A stretch of DNA of 64,000 nucleotides, from NCBI RefSeq assembly GCF_029948125.1, contig NZ_JASAMB010000002.1, positions 512,479 through 576,478 on the forward strand, given 5' to 3'. Each line of letters starts with the position of its first letter. Within the stretch, counting starts at the first letter, position 1. This document shows, one piece after another, positions 1 through 8,707 of this stretch. Under the pieces are notes generated by a model, which did not search any database, had not been told where the DNA came from, and saw only the letters and a list, made by a program, of their open reading frames with translations. This stretch comes from Catellatospora sp. KI3 (GTDB lineage Bacteria; Actinomycetota; Actinomycetes; Mycobacteriales; Micromonosporaceae). The translations under genes and the position numbers were made by a program.

Positions 1-1110
1 GATCTCCTGGTCGAAGGCGATCTTGAACGACTGGTTGGGGCGGCGGCGCGCGTACAGCCAGCGCAGCAGCGGCGGCTCCATGATGTCCAGCGCGTCGGCC
101 GGGGTCGGCACGCCGCCCCGCGAGCTGCTCATCTTGGCCATGCCGGAGATGCCGACGAAGGCGTACATCGGGCCGATCGGCTGCTCGCCGCCGAAGACCT
201 CGCCCACGAGCTGCCCGCCGACCTGGAACGACGAGCCGGGGGAGGAGTGGTCCACGCCCGAGGGCTCGAAGACCACGCCCTCGTACGCCCAGCGCATCGG
301 CCAGTCGACCTTCCACACCAGCTTGCCCCGGTTGTGCGTGGACAGCCGGATCTGCTCGGTGTGCCCGCACACGCAGGTGTAGTCGAGCTCGGTGGTCTCG
401 TCGTCGTAGGCGACCACCGTGGTCAGGTCGCGGTCGCACACCGAGCAGTACGGCTTGTACGGGAAGTACCCCGCCGCCGTGTTGCCGTCGTCCTCACCGG
501 CGGCGCCCGAACCCTCGGCGGCCTCCGCGGCGGCGGCCGCCTCCTCCTCGTCGAGCCTGCCCTGCTGGGCGCCCCCGGCGCGGTTCTTGGTGCGGTAGCG
601 GTCCAGCACCGCGTCGATCCGGGCACGCTCGCGCATGGCCAGCAAGATCTGCTCGCGGTACTTGCCGGAGGTGTACTGCTCCGTCTGGCTGATCGGGCGG
701 TACTCCACGCCCAGCTGCGCCAGCGACTCGATCATCGGCGCCTTGAAGTGCTCGGCCCAGTTCGCGTACGTGCTGCCGGCCGGGGCGGGCACCGAGGTCA
801 GCGGCTTGCCGATGTGCTCGGCCCAGGACTCGTCGACGCCGGGGACGCTGAGCGGCACCTTGCGGAACCGGTCGTAGTCGTCCCAGGAGAGCACGTGCTC
901 GCACTCGTACCCGCGGCGGCGGATCTCGTCGGCGACCAGGTGCGGGGTCATCACCTCGCGCAGGTTGCCCAGGTGGATCGGGCCCGACGGACTCAGGCCG
1001 GACGCGCAGACGATCGGTTTGCCCGGCGCGCGACGCTCCGCCTCGGCGATCACTTCATCCGCGAAGCGGGAGACCCAGTCGGCCTCGGGGCTTACAGCCA
1101 CGACCAGCAC
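1..1110 (-). CDS. lysS: Class I lysyl-tRNA synthetase (C-terminal part beyond window)
   Basis: This enzyme charges tRNA-Lys with lysine in the cytoplasm. It reads as the class I (archaeal-type) LysRS: the HIGH-like signature is HLGN at residues 46-49 and the KMSKS loop is KMSSSRG from residue 325. Between them lie a Cys pair (CSVC) and a second cysteine motif (CVCG) that look like a zinc-binding insert, and an acidic Glu/Ala-rich segment near residue 183. Translation probably starts at GTG 1110, just after GGAAAGG; an in-frame GTG at 1101 is an alternative. The 370 codons seen run off the left edge, so the anticodon-binding domain is missing here. Confidence 0.93.
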   Translation of the reverse strand, partial: MLVVAVSPEADWVSRFADEVIAEAERRAPGKPIVCASGLSPSGPIHLGNLREVMTPHLVADEIRRRGYECEHVLSWDDYDRFRKVPLSVPGVDESWAEHIGKPLTSVPAPAGSTYANWAEHFKAPMIESLAQLGVEYRPISQTEQYTSGKYREQILLAMRERARIDAVLDRYRTKNRAGGAQQGRLDEEEAAAAAEAAEGSGAAGEDDGNTAAGYFPYKPYCSVCDRDLTTVVAYDDETTELDYTCVCGHTEQIRLSTHNRGKLVWKVDWPMRWAYEGVVFEPSGVDHSSPGSSFQVGGQLVGEVFGGEQPIGPMYAFVGISGMAKMSSSRGGVPTPADALDIMEPPLLRWLYARRRPNQSFKIAFDQEI

Positions 1111-1182
1111 GTCCTTTCCGGGAAAGAGGTGTTTCCGCCATTCTCCCGGATGCCGTGAACGGGTTTTACGCCCGCCCCGGTC

Positions 1183-1887
1183 TCAGCCCACCAGGGCGTG
1201 TGCCGGCAGCACCACCGAGGCGGCGATGCCGCGCTCGCCGGCCGGCTCCAGCTCGACCCGGATGTCGTGCCGCTGCGCCAGCCGCCCCACCACGCCGATG
1301 CCCATCTGCCGGACGGTGACCGCGCCGACCTGGGCCGACGGCTGGGCCAGCCGCTGGTTCAGCTCGCGCAGCCGCGCCGGGGGGATGCCGATGCCGCGAT
1401 CCTCGATCAGGATCACCGCCCGGTCGGTCACCCGCCGCACCTCAACCAGCACCTTCGTGTCCGGGGCGGAGAACGCGGCCGCGTTGTCGTACAGCTCCGC
1501 CAGCAGGTGCACCAGGTCGTTGACGACCGGGGCGGCCACCACCAGGCCTGGCTCGACCACGCCGAACTCGATCCGGCGGAAGTCCTCGACCTCCGAGCAG
1601 GCGCCCTGCAGCACGTCCTCCAGCGACACCGGCTCGCGCCGGATGCGCGCCGACTCGCCCCCGGCCAGCACCAGCAGGCTCTCGTCGTTGCGGCGCATGC
1701 GCAGGGCGAGGAAGTCCAGCTCGAAGAAGTTCTTCAGGCGCTCCGGATCCTGCTCCTGCTGGCCCATCCGGTCCAGGCAGCCGATGAGCCGGTCGACCAT
1801 GGCCTGCGAGCGCCGCGACAGGTGCAGCAGCATGTCGACCGTCTCGAGATGCGCTTCCTCGTTCGTGGGGTCGGTCGCGGCGGTCAT
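1183..1887 (-). CDS. Soluble histidine-kinase-like ATP-binding protein
   Basis: The protein is about 234 residues and matches only the cytoplasmic half of the actinobacterial nitrate/nitrite-sensor-type histidine kinases. It has a dimerisation-like helix (LSRRSQAMVDRL), the downstream segment LRMRRNDESLLVLAGGE, and a HATPase domain with an N-box (ELYDNAAAFS) and a G1 box (EDRGIGI). No membrane segment or sensor domain is present, and the usual phosphoacceptor His is not evident in the helix. A role as a stand-alone ATPase or kinase accessory (as in conservon-type systems) is inferred. The ATG at 1887 has GGAG eight bases upstream; a GTG at 1896 is an alternative. Confidence 0.8.
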   Translation of the reverse strand: MTAATDPTNEEAHLETVDMLLHLSRRSQAMVDRLIGCLDRMGQQEQDPERLKNFFELDFLALRMRRNDESLLVLAGGESARIRREPVSLEDVLQGACSEVEDFRRIEFGVVEPGLVVAAPVVNDLVHLLAELYDNAAAFSAPDTKVLVEVRRVTDRAVILIEDRGIGIPPARLRELNQRLAQPSAQVGAVTVRQMGIGVVGRLAQRHDIRVELEPAGERGIAASVVLPAHALVG

Positions 1888-1988
1888 GGTGATCACTCCA
1901 GTGACGGTGACGGTTACCGGGGCGCTATCTGTACTGGCGCAGACTCAACCATGTCGAGGGCGGGTCGACAAGCCGCTCGGGGACCGGT

Positions 1989-1994
1989 CAGGCT
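1989..1994 (+). promoter_or_regulatory. -10 element of a probable leaderless promoter (Nudix gene)
   Basis: CAGGCT lies seven bases before ATG 2002 and there is no Shine-Dalgarno sequence. The spacing fits transcription starting at the start codon. Confidence 0.4.
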
Positions 1995-2001
1995 GTATGC
2001 C

Positions 2002-2796
2002 ATGGTGGTGGTACCGGATCGGGATCGGGTCAGCGCGCTCCTGCTCGACGGAGCGGAGCTGATCCTGATCCGCCGCACCCGTCCGGGCCTGGACCAGCCG
2101 TACTGGGTGACGCCCGGCGGGGGCCGCGACAGGCACGACGCCTCGCTGCTGGCGGCCCTGCTGCGCGAGCTGGACGAGGAGCTGTGCGCGGTGGTGGCGC
2201 CGCCGGTGCCGCTGACGATCCGGGACAGCCGCAGCCTGGACGGCCGCCTGATCCGGCACCACCTCTACGCCTGCCGGCTGGTCTCGATGGACCCCGCCAA
2301 CCGGTACGGCCCCGAGTTCGCCGACCCGGCCAAGGGCACGTACGACGTGGTGCGGGTGCCGTTCACGCTGCCCGCGCTGGCGGCGCTGAACCTGCAGCCC
2401 GAGTCGCTGCGCATCTACCTGTCCGGAGCGGCGGACCGGGTGCGGCGGGCGGCGCGCGACGGGCAGATGTCGTACGAGGTGTCGTTCGCCGCCGACGCCG
2501 CACCGCACCGCCTGGTCGCGGCCCTCGCCGAGGAGTACGGCGTGACGGATGTGTCGGTCGGCGACGCGGCCGCGCAACCGCAGGCCACGGTGCGGCTCAC
2601 CCCTGGCGGGGGCGTAGGCGGCCAGGGCGCCGGGTGCGTGCTGACGGCCGGGCCCGCGCTGGCCGCGCTGACCGGCGCGAGCGAACTGGAACTGGCCACC
2701 CGCCTGTGCCGCCGCGCGGCCACGTCCGCCCTGGTCACCGAGGCCCCCGACCACCACTGGTCGGTCGCCCCCGACGGCTCCTACGCCCCCGCCTGA
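2002..2796 (+). CDS. Nudix-domain protein with unassigned C-terminal half
   Basis: The N-terminal half (about residues 5-140) has a Nudix fold. The Nudix box is recognisable around GGGRDRHD...RELDEEL, so a diphosphate hydrolase acting on a nucleoside-diphosphate-type substrate is likely. The box is degenerate: the first conserved Glu of GX5EX7REUXEEXGU is replaced by Ala, and the last Gly by Cys. The REL-DEE metal-binding core is intact. The C-terminal ~110 residues match no family I recognise. Start ATG 2002 is chosen because an upstream -10-like hexamer fits a leaderless start. The substrate is unknown. Confidence 0.75.
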   Translation: MVVVPDRDRVSALLLDGAELILIRRTRPGLDQPYWVTPGGGRDRHDASLLAALLRELDEELCAVVAPPVPLTIRDSRSLDGRLIRHHLYACRLVSMDPANRYGPEFADPAKGTYDVVRVPFTLPALAALNLQPESLRIYLSGAADRVRRAARDGQMSYEVSFAADAAPHRLVAALAEEYGVTDVSVGDAAAQPQATVRLTPGGGVGGQGAGCVLTAGPALAALTGASELELATRLCRRAATSALVTEAPDHHWSVAPDGSYAPA

Positions 2797-2885
2797 CTCC
2801 GCGCGCCGAGCGCGCTGCCCCGCGCGCCCCGCGCGGCCCGAGCGCGCAGCCCCCGCGGCCCGCGTGGGCGGGGCGCGGCGGCGCG

Positions 2886-3803
2886 TCAGGGCGTGATGCG
2901 GTCGGGGCGGGTGTACACGTTCATGGTCTGGCCGCGCAGGAAGCCGACCAGCGTCATCCCGGCCTCCTCGGCCAGGTCGACGGCGAGTGTGCTCGGCGCC
3001 GACACCGCCGCCAGCACCGGTATCCCGGCCAGCCACGCCTTCTGGGTCAGCTCGAAGCTGGCCCGACCGGAGACCAGCAGCACGTGCCCGGCCAGCGGCA
3101 GCCGCCCGGCCTGCAACGCGGCGCCGATCACCTTGTCCACGGCGTTGTGCCGCCCGACGTCCTCGCGCACGCTGACCAGCTCGCCGGCGGCCGTGAACAG
3201 CCCGGCCGCGTGCAGCCCGCCGGTGCGCTCGAACGTCCGCTGCGCCCTGCGCAGCCGGTCGGGCAGCTCGCCGAGCAGCGTCGCCGCGACGCGCAGCGGA
3301 TCGGCGGCCACGTCGTGCCGCGAGCGGACCCGGATCGCGTCGATGCTGGCCTTCCCGCACACCCCGCACGAGCTGGTGGTGTAGAAGTTCCGCTCCACCC
3401 CCGCGTCCGGCGCCGCCACCTGATCGCCCAGCACCACGTCCACCACGTTGTACCCGCCGCCCGCCTCCTCCTCCGCCAACTCCTCCGTGGCGTTAAGAAG
3501 GGGCCCTTCACCTACGGAAAGCGATAAGAAGGGTCCCTTCCTTACCTCGGGGCCGGCGCAGAGTTGGGCGGTGAGCACGTCGCTGGGCGACGTGATGACG
3601 CCTTCGGTGAACAGGAAGCCCAGGGCCAGGTCGAGTTCGTCGCCGGGGGTGCGCATGGTGACGGCGAGCGGGCGGCGGGGGCGGCCGCGGTGGCCGACCC
3701 GGATCTCCAGCGGCTCCTCGGCGGCCAGGGCGTCCTGGCGGCGTACGGAGGTGCCGGAGAGGTCGATCCGGGTGACGGTGCGGCGGTCGCTGGCCCGGCC
3801 CAT
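2886..3803 (-). CDS. fdhD: Formate dehydrogenase accessory sulfurtransferase FdhD
   Basis: FdhD transfers sulfur to the molybdenum cofactor of formate dehydrogenase. The family's catalytic Cys motif is visible as SSCGVCGKAS, and the C-terminal nucleotide/Moco-binding segment is well conserved (DVGRHNAVDK, SGRASFE). The ATG overlaps the TGA of the upstream molybdoenzyme gene (ATGA-type overlap), so the two are translationally coupled. Oddly, residues of the loop between LCAGPEV and GGYNVVDVV include RKGPFLSLSVGEGPLLNA. These are encoded by a 57-bp palindromic repeat (3490-3546) sitting in frame. The 305-residue length is slightly above typical because of this insert. Confidence 0.95.
   Translation of the reverse strand: MGRASDRRTVTRIDLSGTSVRRQDALAAEEPLEIRVGHRGRPRRPLAVTMRTPGDELDLALGFLFTEGVITSPSDVLTAQLCAGPEVRKGPFLSLSVGEGPLLNATEELAEEEAGGGYNVVDVVLGDQVAAPDAGVERNFYTTSSCGVCGKASIDAIRVRSRHDVAADPLRVAATLLGELPDRLRRAQRTFERTGGLHAAGLFTAAGELVSVREDVGRHNAVDKVIGAALQAGRLPLAGHVLLVSGRASFELTQKAWLAGIPVLAAVSAPSTLAVDLAEEAGMTLVGFLRGQTMNVYTRPDRITP
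3490..3546. repeat. 57-bp palindromic element, copy A, inside fdhD
   Basis: The element is an inverted repeat made of two AAGGGNCCCTT palindromes about 33 bp apart, bounded by GCGTTAAGAAGG and CCTTCCTTACC. It is 57 bp (19 codons) and is read in frame by fdhD. Other copies lie at 10106, 40855 and 52658. Confidence 0.9.
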
Positions 3804-6085
3804 CAGCGCGGCCGCAGCCGTACGACGACCTGCTTGGAGGTGGGCGTGTTCGACTCGGCGGCGGTGGAGTCCAGCGGGACGAGCACGTTCGCCTCGGGGA
3901 AGTAGGTCGCGGCGCAGCCCCGGGCGGTCGGGTAGGCGATCACGCGGAACGACTCGGCGACGCGCTCGCCGTCGGCCCACTCGGAGATGAGGTCCACCAT
4001 GGTGCCGTCGGCGAGGCCGAGTTCGCTCAGGTCGTCGGGGTTGACGAAGACGACGCGGCGGCCCGCCCTGACGCCGCGGTAGCGGTCGTCCAGGCCGTAG
4101 ATGGTGGTGTTGTACTGGTCGTGGCTGCGCAGGGTCTGCAGCAGCAGGCGGCCGGGCGGGATCGTCAGCACCGCGAGGGTGTTGGCGGTGAACCGGGCCC
4201 TGCCGTCGGGGGTGGGGAAGCGGCGGCTGTCGCGGGGCGGGTGCGGCAGGGTGAATCCGCCGGGCTCGCGGACCTTGGCCTCGAAGTCGTCGAAGCCGGG
4301 GATCGTGTCGGCGATCAGGGCGCGTACGGAGCGGTAGTCCTGGGCGTACGTCTCCCACGGGATGGTGGAGTCGGGCAGCAGGTGCCGGGCCAGGCCGGAC
4401 ACGATCGCGACCTCGGAGCGCAGCGACGGCGCGGCGGGGTCGAGGCGGCCGCGGGAGGCGTGCACGCTCGACATCGAGTCCTCGACGGTGACGAACTGGT
4501 CGCCCGCGAGCTGGGTGTCGCGTTCGGTGCGGCCCAGGCAGGGCAGGATCAGCACGGTCTGCGGGTCGGCGGTGACCACGTGTGAGCGGTTGAGCTTGGT
4601 GGACACGTGCACGGTGAGCGCGCAGGAGCGCAGCGCGGCCTCGGTGACCTCGGTGTCGGGCGAGGCGGCGGCGAAGTTGCCGCCCAGGGCCATGAACACG
4701 GTGGCTTCGCCGTCGCGCATGGCGCGGATCGCCTCGACGGTGTCGTACCCCCGCCGGGACGGCATGGCCAGGGAGAGCGAGTCGCCCAGTCGGGCCAGCC
4801 ACGACGGCGGCTCGTGCCAGATGCCCATGGTGCGGTCGCCCTGGACGTTGGAGTGGCCGCGCACCGGGCACAGGCCCGCGCCGGGCAGGCCGATCATGCC
4901 GCGCAGCAGCTGCACGTTGACGACCTCGCGAATGGTCGCGACCGAGTCGCGGCCCTGGGTGAGGCCCATCGCCCAGCAGACGATGGTGGCGGGCGAGCCG
5001 GCGAACAGCCGGGCCGCGGCCTCGATCTGGTCGCGGGTCAGGCCGGTCGCGGTCGCGACCAGGTCCCAGTCCAGCTCGCGCACGGACTCGGCATAGGCCT
5101 CGAAATCCACCGTGTACGAGGAGACGAAGCTCTCGTCGACCCTGCCCCACGACAGCAGCAGCGAACCGATCGCCTGGAACAGGGCGAGGTCGCCGCCGAC
5201 CCGGATGGGCAGGTGCAGGTCGGACAGCGAGGTGCCGCCGCCGACCAGGCCGCCGACCTGCTGCGGGTTCTTGAAGCGCATCAGCCCGGCCTCGGGCAGC
5301 GGGTTCACCGAGATGATCTTCGCGCCGTTGCGCTTGGCGGTCTCCAGCGCGCTGAGCATGCGGGGGTGGTTGGTGCCCGGGTTCTGGCCCACCACCGCGA
5401 TCAGCTTGGCCCGGTGGATGTCCTCCAGCGTCACCGAGCCCTTGCCCATGCCGATGGTGCTGTTCAGCGCCACCCCGGACGACTCGTGGCACATGTTGGA
5501 GCAGTCCGGCAGGTTGTTGGTGCCGTACGCCCGCGCCAGCAGCTGGTACAGGAAGGCGGCCTCGTTCGAGGTGCGGCCGGAGGTGTAGAACAGGGCCCGG
5601 TCCGGCTCGATCGCGCGCAGGTGCCCTGCGGCCAGCGCGAACGCCTCGTCCCAGCCGATCGGTGTGAAATGCGTCGCGCCCGGCTGCTTCACCATCGGCT
5701 CGGTGATCCGCCCCTGCTGGCCCAGCCAGTAGTCGCTGCGCGCGGCCAGGTCGGCCACGGCGTGCTCGGCGAAGAAGGCCGGGGTCACCCGGCGCAGCGT
5801 GGCCTCCTCGGCCACCGCCTTGGCGCCGTTCTCGCAGAACTCGAAGTGGGTCCGGTGCGCGGGCAGCGGCTCGGGCCAGGCGCAGCCGGGGCAGTCGAAG
5901 CCGTCGGCCTGGTTCATCTTGAGCAGGGTGAGCGCGGAGCGGCGTACGCCCATCTGCGCCCCGGCGGCCCGCAGGCCGTGCATCACCCCGGGCAGACCGG
6001 CCGCGCTGTCCTTGGGCGCGCGCACGGTCAGGTCCTGGTCACCGACATCGTCGCGGGGAGGCTTCTTCGCCATACCTACGACCAT
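3803..6085 (-). CDS. FdhF/YdeP-family molybdopterin oxidoreductase
   Basis: This is a large (760-residue) molybdopterin-guanine-dinucleotide oxidoreductase of the YdeP / formate-dehydrogenase-alpha-like type. It contains the Moco-binding segments typical of the family (YTSGRTSNEAAF, DCSNMCHESSG, GHSNVQGDRTMG). Its N-terminus has the YdeP-style cysteines (CPGC, FCENGAKA) rather than a classical four-cysteine ferredoxin motif. It is followed immediately by fdhD, whose product would sulfurate its cofactor, so formate oxidation is the best guess; the physiological substrate is unproven for this family. ATG 6073 is an alternative start, 12 bases downstream. Confidence 0.88.
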   Translation of the reverse strand: MVVGMAKKPPRDDVGDQDLTVRAPKDSAAGLPGVMHGLRAAGAQMGVRRSALTLLKMNQADGFDCPGCAWPEPLPAHRTHFEFCENGAKAVAEEATLRRVTPAFFAEHAVADLAARSDYWLGQQGRITEPMVKQPGATHFTPIGWDEAFALAAGHLRAIEPDRALFYTSGRTSNEAAFLYQLLARAYGTNNLPDCSNMCHESSGVALNSTIGMGKGSVTLEDIHRAKLIAVVGQNPGTNHPRMLSALETAKRNGAKIISVNPLPEAGLMRFKNPQQVGGLVGGGTSLSDLHLPIRVGGDLALFQAIGSLLLSWGRVDESFVSSYTVDFEAYAESVRELDWDLVATATGLTRDQIEAAARLFAGSPATIVCWAMGLTQGRDSVATIREVVNVQLLRGMIGLPGAGLCPVRGHSNVQGDRTMGIWHEPPSWLARLGDSLSLAMPSRRGYDTVEAIRAMRDGEATVFMALGGNFAAASPDTEVTEAALRSCALTVHVSTKLNRSHVVTADPQTVLILPCLGRTERDTQLAGDQFVTVEDSMSSVHASRGRLDPAAPSLRSEVAIVSGLARHLLPDSTIPWETYAQDYRSVRALIADTIPGFDDFEAKVREPGGFTLPHPPRDSRRFPTPDGRARFTANTLAVLTIPPGRLLLQTLRSHDQYNTTIYGLDDRYRGVRAGRRVVFVNPDDLSELGLADGTMVDLISEWADGERVAESFRVIAYPTARGCAATYFPEANVLVPLDSTAAESNTPTSKQVVVRLRPR

Positions 6086-6187
6086 CTCACGTTTCCCGTG
6101 GTGCGTAGCCGCCGGTCGGCGCTTAGCCTGTGGCGGTCACACCGGCACCCCGGCCGGTGCGATTCCATCCTCTGGGGAGGACTCTCG

Positions 6188-6478
6188 ATGAAAGACTGGA
6201 TCGCCGGTCTGCTGGCCGTGCTCGGGACGCTGCTGATCCTGGGCGGTGCGACGGTCACCGTCGTGAAGACGCTCACCCCCGACCCGGGCACGGCCGCGGT
6301 CACCACCGACCCGCTGGGCGGCACCGCCGTGGCCGCGGGCAGCCGGTTCACCCGCTGGCTGCACCGGGTCAGCGCGGCCGACCGGCTCATCGCGTGGGGT
6401 GTGGTGCTGCTCGTGCTGGCCGCGGTGGCGGCGGGTGCCATCTCGCTCAATCTGAGCGCCGCCGCGGGAACCCGCTGA
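6188..6478 (+). CDS. Small two-helix membrane protein
   Basis: This is a 96-residue protein with two hydrophobic segments (about residues 5-27 and 66-90) joined by a polar Thr/Gly-rich loop. A strong ribosome site (GGGGAGG) precedes ATG 6188. It is divergent from the molybdoenzyme and upstream of ctaD. I recognise no family. Confidence 0.75.
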   Translation: MKDWIAGLLAVLGTLLILGGATVTVVKTLTPDPGTAAVTTDPLGGTAVAAGSRFTRWLHRVSAADRLIAWGVVLLVLAAVAAGAISLNLSAAAGTR

Positions 6479-6501
6479 CCAGCGCCGCACCGAATGTGAA
6501 C

Positions 6502-6530
6502 GGCGGCCCGGCCCGCGTGACCGGGCCGCC
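6502..6530 (+). terminator. Hairpin after the small membrane protein gene
   Basis: A perfect 10-bp stem (GGCGGCCCGG / CCGGGCCGCC) with a 9-base loop lies 24 bases after the stop codon. There is no U-tract, as is usual for high-GC actinobacteria. Confidence 0.65.
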
Positions 6531-6680
6531 AAACTACACCGTTCGGCGCGGCTTGGTACACCCCGCGCTCCCTGGCCACCTGCGAAGGATTATTCTGCCT
6601 CCGAGGTACGCCTCAACTGATCAATCCGGGCGGCGGCGCGCAGGCGTCGTGGCGGCCGGGCCAGCCACAGGAGGCCACAC

Positions 6681-8405
6681 GTGACCACCGTCGCACCGCA
6701 GCCGATCGCGACGCGGCCCTACCCCGTGCGAAAGCAGATCAAGGGTTCGGCGATCGCGCGACTGCTGCGCACCACGGACGCGAAGCAGATCGGGATCATG
6801 TACATGGTCACCGCCTTCGTGTTCTTCCTGATCGGCGGGTTGCTGGCGCTGCTGATGCGCGCCGAGCTGGCGCAGCCGGGGATGCAGTTCCTGAGCCCGG
6901 AGCAGTACAACCAGCTGTTCACCATGCACGGCACGATCATGCTGCTGTTCTTCGCCACCCCGATCGTGTTCGCCTTCGCGAACTACGTGGTGCCGATCCA
7001 GATCGGCGCGCCGGACGTGTCCTTCCCGCGCCTGAACTCCTTCGCGTACTGGCTCTACCTGTTCGGCGCGAGCCTGGCCACCGCCGGGTTCATCACGCCG
7101 GGCGGTGCCGCGGACTTCGGCTGGTTCGCGTACGCGCCGCTCAACGACGCGATCAACTCGCCCGGCATCGGCGCGGACATGTGGATCGCGGGCCTGGTGC
7201 TGTCGGGTCTGGGCACCATCCTCGGCGCGGTCAACATGATCACCACGATCCTGACCCTGCGCGCGCCCGGCATGACCATGTTCCGTATGTCGATCATGAC
7301 GTGGAACATCCTCGTCACCAGCCTCCTGGTGATCATGGTCTTCCCGCTGCTGGCCGCCGCGCTGCTGGCCCTGCTGGCCGACCGCCGCCTCGGCGCCCAC
7401 GTCTTCGACCCCGCCACCGGCGGCCCGATGCTGTGGCAGCACCTCTTCTGGTTCTTCGGCCACCCTGAGGTGTACATCGTCGCGCTGCCGTTCTTCGGCA
7501 TCATCTCCGAGGTCATCCCGGTCTTCAGCCGCAAGCCGATCTTCGGCTACACCGGTCTGGTCGCCGCGACCCTCGGCATCGCCGCCCTGTCGATGAGCGT
7601 GTGGGCGCACCACATGTTCGCCACCGGCCAGGTGCTGCTGCCGTTCTTCTCGTTCCTGAGCTTCCTCATCGCAGTGCCCACCGGTATGAAGTTCTTCAAC
7701 TGGATCGGCACCATGTGGCGCGGCCAGATCACCTTCGAGACGCCGATGCTGTTCGCCATCGGCTTCCTGATCACCTTCCTCTTCGGCGGCCTGTCGGGCG
7801 TGCTGCTGGCCAGCCCGCCGATCGACTTCCAGGTGTCGGACTCGTACTTCGTCGTGGCGCACTTCCACTACGTGCTCTTCGGCACCATCGTGTTCGCCGT
7901 GTACTCGGGCATCTACTTCTGGTTCCCGAAGATGTTCGGCCGCATGATGGACGAGAAGCTGGGCAAGGTCCACTTCTGGCTGACCTTCATCGGCTTCAAC
8001 GCCACCTTCCTGGTGCAGCACTGGCTCGGCGCCGAGGGCATGCCCCGCCGGTACGCCGACTACCTGCCCTCGGACGACTTCACCACGCTGAACATGATCT
8101 CGACCGTCGGCGCGTTCATCCTGGGCGCCTCCACGCTGCCGTTCATCTACAACGTGTGGAAGTCCTACCGGACCGGCCCGATCGTGACCGTGGACGACCC
8201 GTGGGGCCACGGCAACTCGCTCGAGTGGGCCACCAGCTGCCCGCCGCCGCTGCGCAACTTCGACAGCATGCCGCGCATCCGCTCCGAGCGGCCCGCGTTC
8301 GACGCGAAGTTCCCGCACCTGGCGGTCAGCACCGGCACCAAGGCCCCGGTCATCGAGGCGCCGAGCTACTCGCACGGCCGCCACGGCGGCGACCACGAGG
8401 TCTGA
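6681..8405 (+). CDS. ctaD: Cytochrome c oxidase subunit I
   Basis: This is the catalytic heme-copper subunit of the aa3-type terminal oxidase, in the membrane, reducing O2 to water and pumping protons. The 574-residue protein contains the signature [14 protein letters not shown] (Cu_B His and the cross-linked His-Tyr region), the K/D-channel segments, [12 protein letters not shown], and the proximal heme-ligand region HFHYVLFGT. About twelve hydrophobic helices are evident. GTG 6681 is preceded by AGGAGG. The gene stands alone here with its own strong terminator; the other oxidase subunits are not in the window. Confidence 0.97.
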   Translation: MTTVAPQPIATRPYPVRKQIKGSAIARLLRTTDAKQIGIMYMVTAFVFFLIGGLLALLMRAELAQPGMQFLSPEQYNQLFTMHGTIMLLFFATPIVFAFANYVVPIQIGAPDVSFPRLNSFAYWLYLFGASLATAGFITPGGAADFGWFAYAPLNDAINSPGIGADMWIAGLVLSGLGTILGAVNMITTILTLRAPGMTMFRMSIMTWNILVTSLLVIMVFPLLAAALLALLADRRLGAHVFDPATGGPMLWQHLFWFFGHPEVYIVALPFFGIISEVIPVFSRKPIFGYTGLVAATLGIAALSMSVWAHHMFATGQVLLPFFSFLSFLIAVPTGMKFFNWIGTMWRGQITFETPMLFAIGFLITFLFGGLSGVLLASPPIDFQVSDSYFVVAHFHYVLFGTIVFAVYSGIYFWFPKMFGRMMDEKLGKVHFWLTFIGFNATFLVQHWLGAEGMPRRYADYLPSDDFTTLNMISTVGAFILGASTLPFIYNVWKSYRTGPIVTVDDPWGHGNSLEWATSCPPPLRNFDSMPRIRSERPAFDAKFPHLAVSTGTKAPVIEAPSYSHGRHGGDHEV

Positions 8406-8423
8406 CCCACCACCGCTTCACCC

Positions 8424-8462
8424 GAGGCCCCGGCCCGCCGCAACCCGGCGGGCCGGGGCCTC
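8424..8462 (+). terminator. Terminator after ctaD
   Basis: A perfect 17-bp GC stem (GAGGCCCCGGCCCGCCG and its complement) with loop CAACC starts 18 bases after the ctaD stop. Confidence 0.85.
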
Positions 8463-8466
8463 GGCC

Positions 8467-8522
8467 GTCCCGGCGTCCCGGCGTCCCGGCATCCCGGCGT
8501 CCCGGCATCCCGGCGTCCCGGC
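8467..8522. repeat. Seven tandem 8-bp units (GTCCCGGC)
   Basis: Seven consecutive units of GTCCCGGC, two of them with A in the first position, fill the space after the ctaD terminator. This is a simple-sequence tract and has no apparent coding role. Confidence 0.9.
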
Positions 8523-8552
8523 CGCTCGGCCGAGCCGCCGCTCGGCCGCCAA

Positions 8553-8613
8553 GATCGGCGTTTGCGGTCGGACCCTGTGTTCTGAGGCGACTTCGTGACC
8601 GCAGACCGCGATC
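8553..8613. repeat. 61-bp GATC-bounded palindromic element, copy 1
   Basis: The element starts and ends with GATC and carries TGCGGTC 10 bases in from the left and GACCGCA about the same distance from the right. Copies of identical length lie at 32315 and 45366. Confidence 0.8.
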
Positions 8614-8707
8614 AAGGTGACGGGAATTACTCCGGGCCAGTCGGTAAAGACCTTGCTGGATAGTCGGGGGTGTCGGGCACCATGGTCGGCTGGAGGTAAC
8701 AACCGCA

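Noticed and set aside
8467-8522. Iterons or an origin
   Set aside because: The 8-bp units are a GC-only simple repeat after a terminator, with no AT-rich region or initiator gene.
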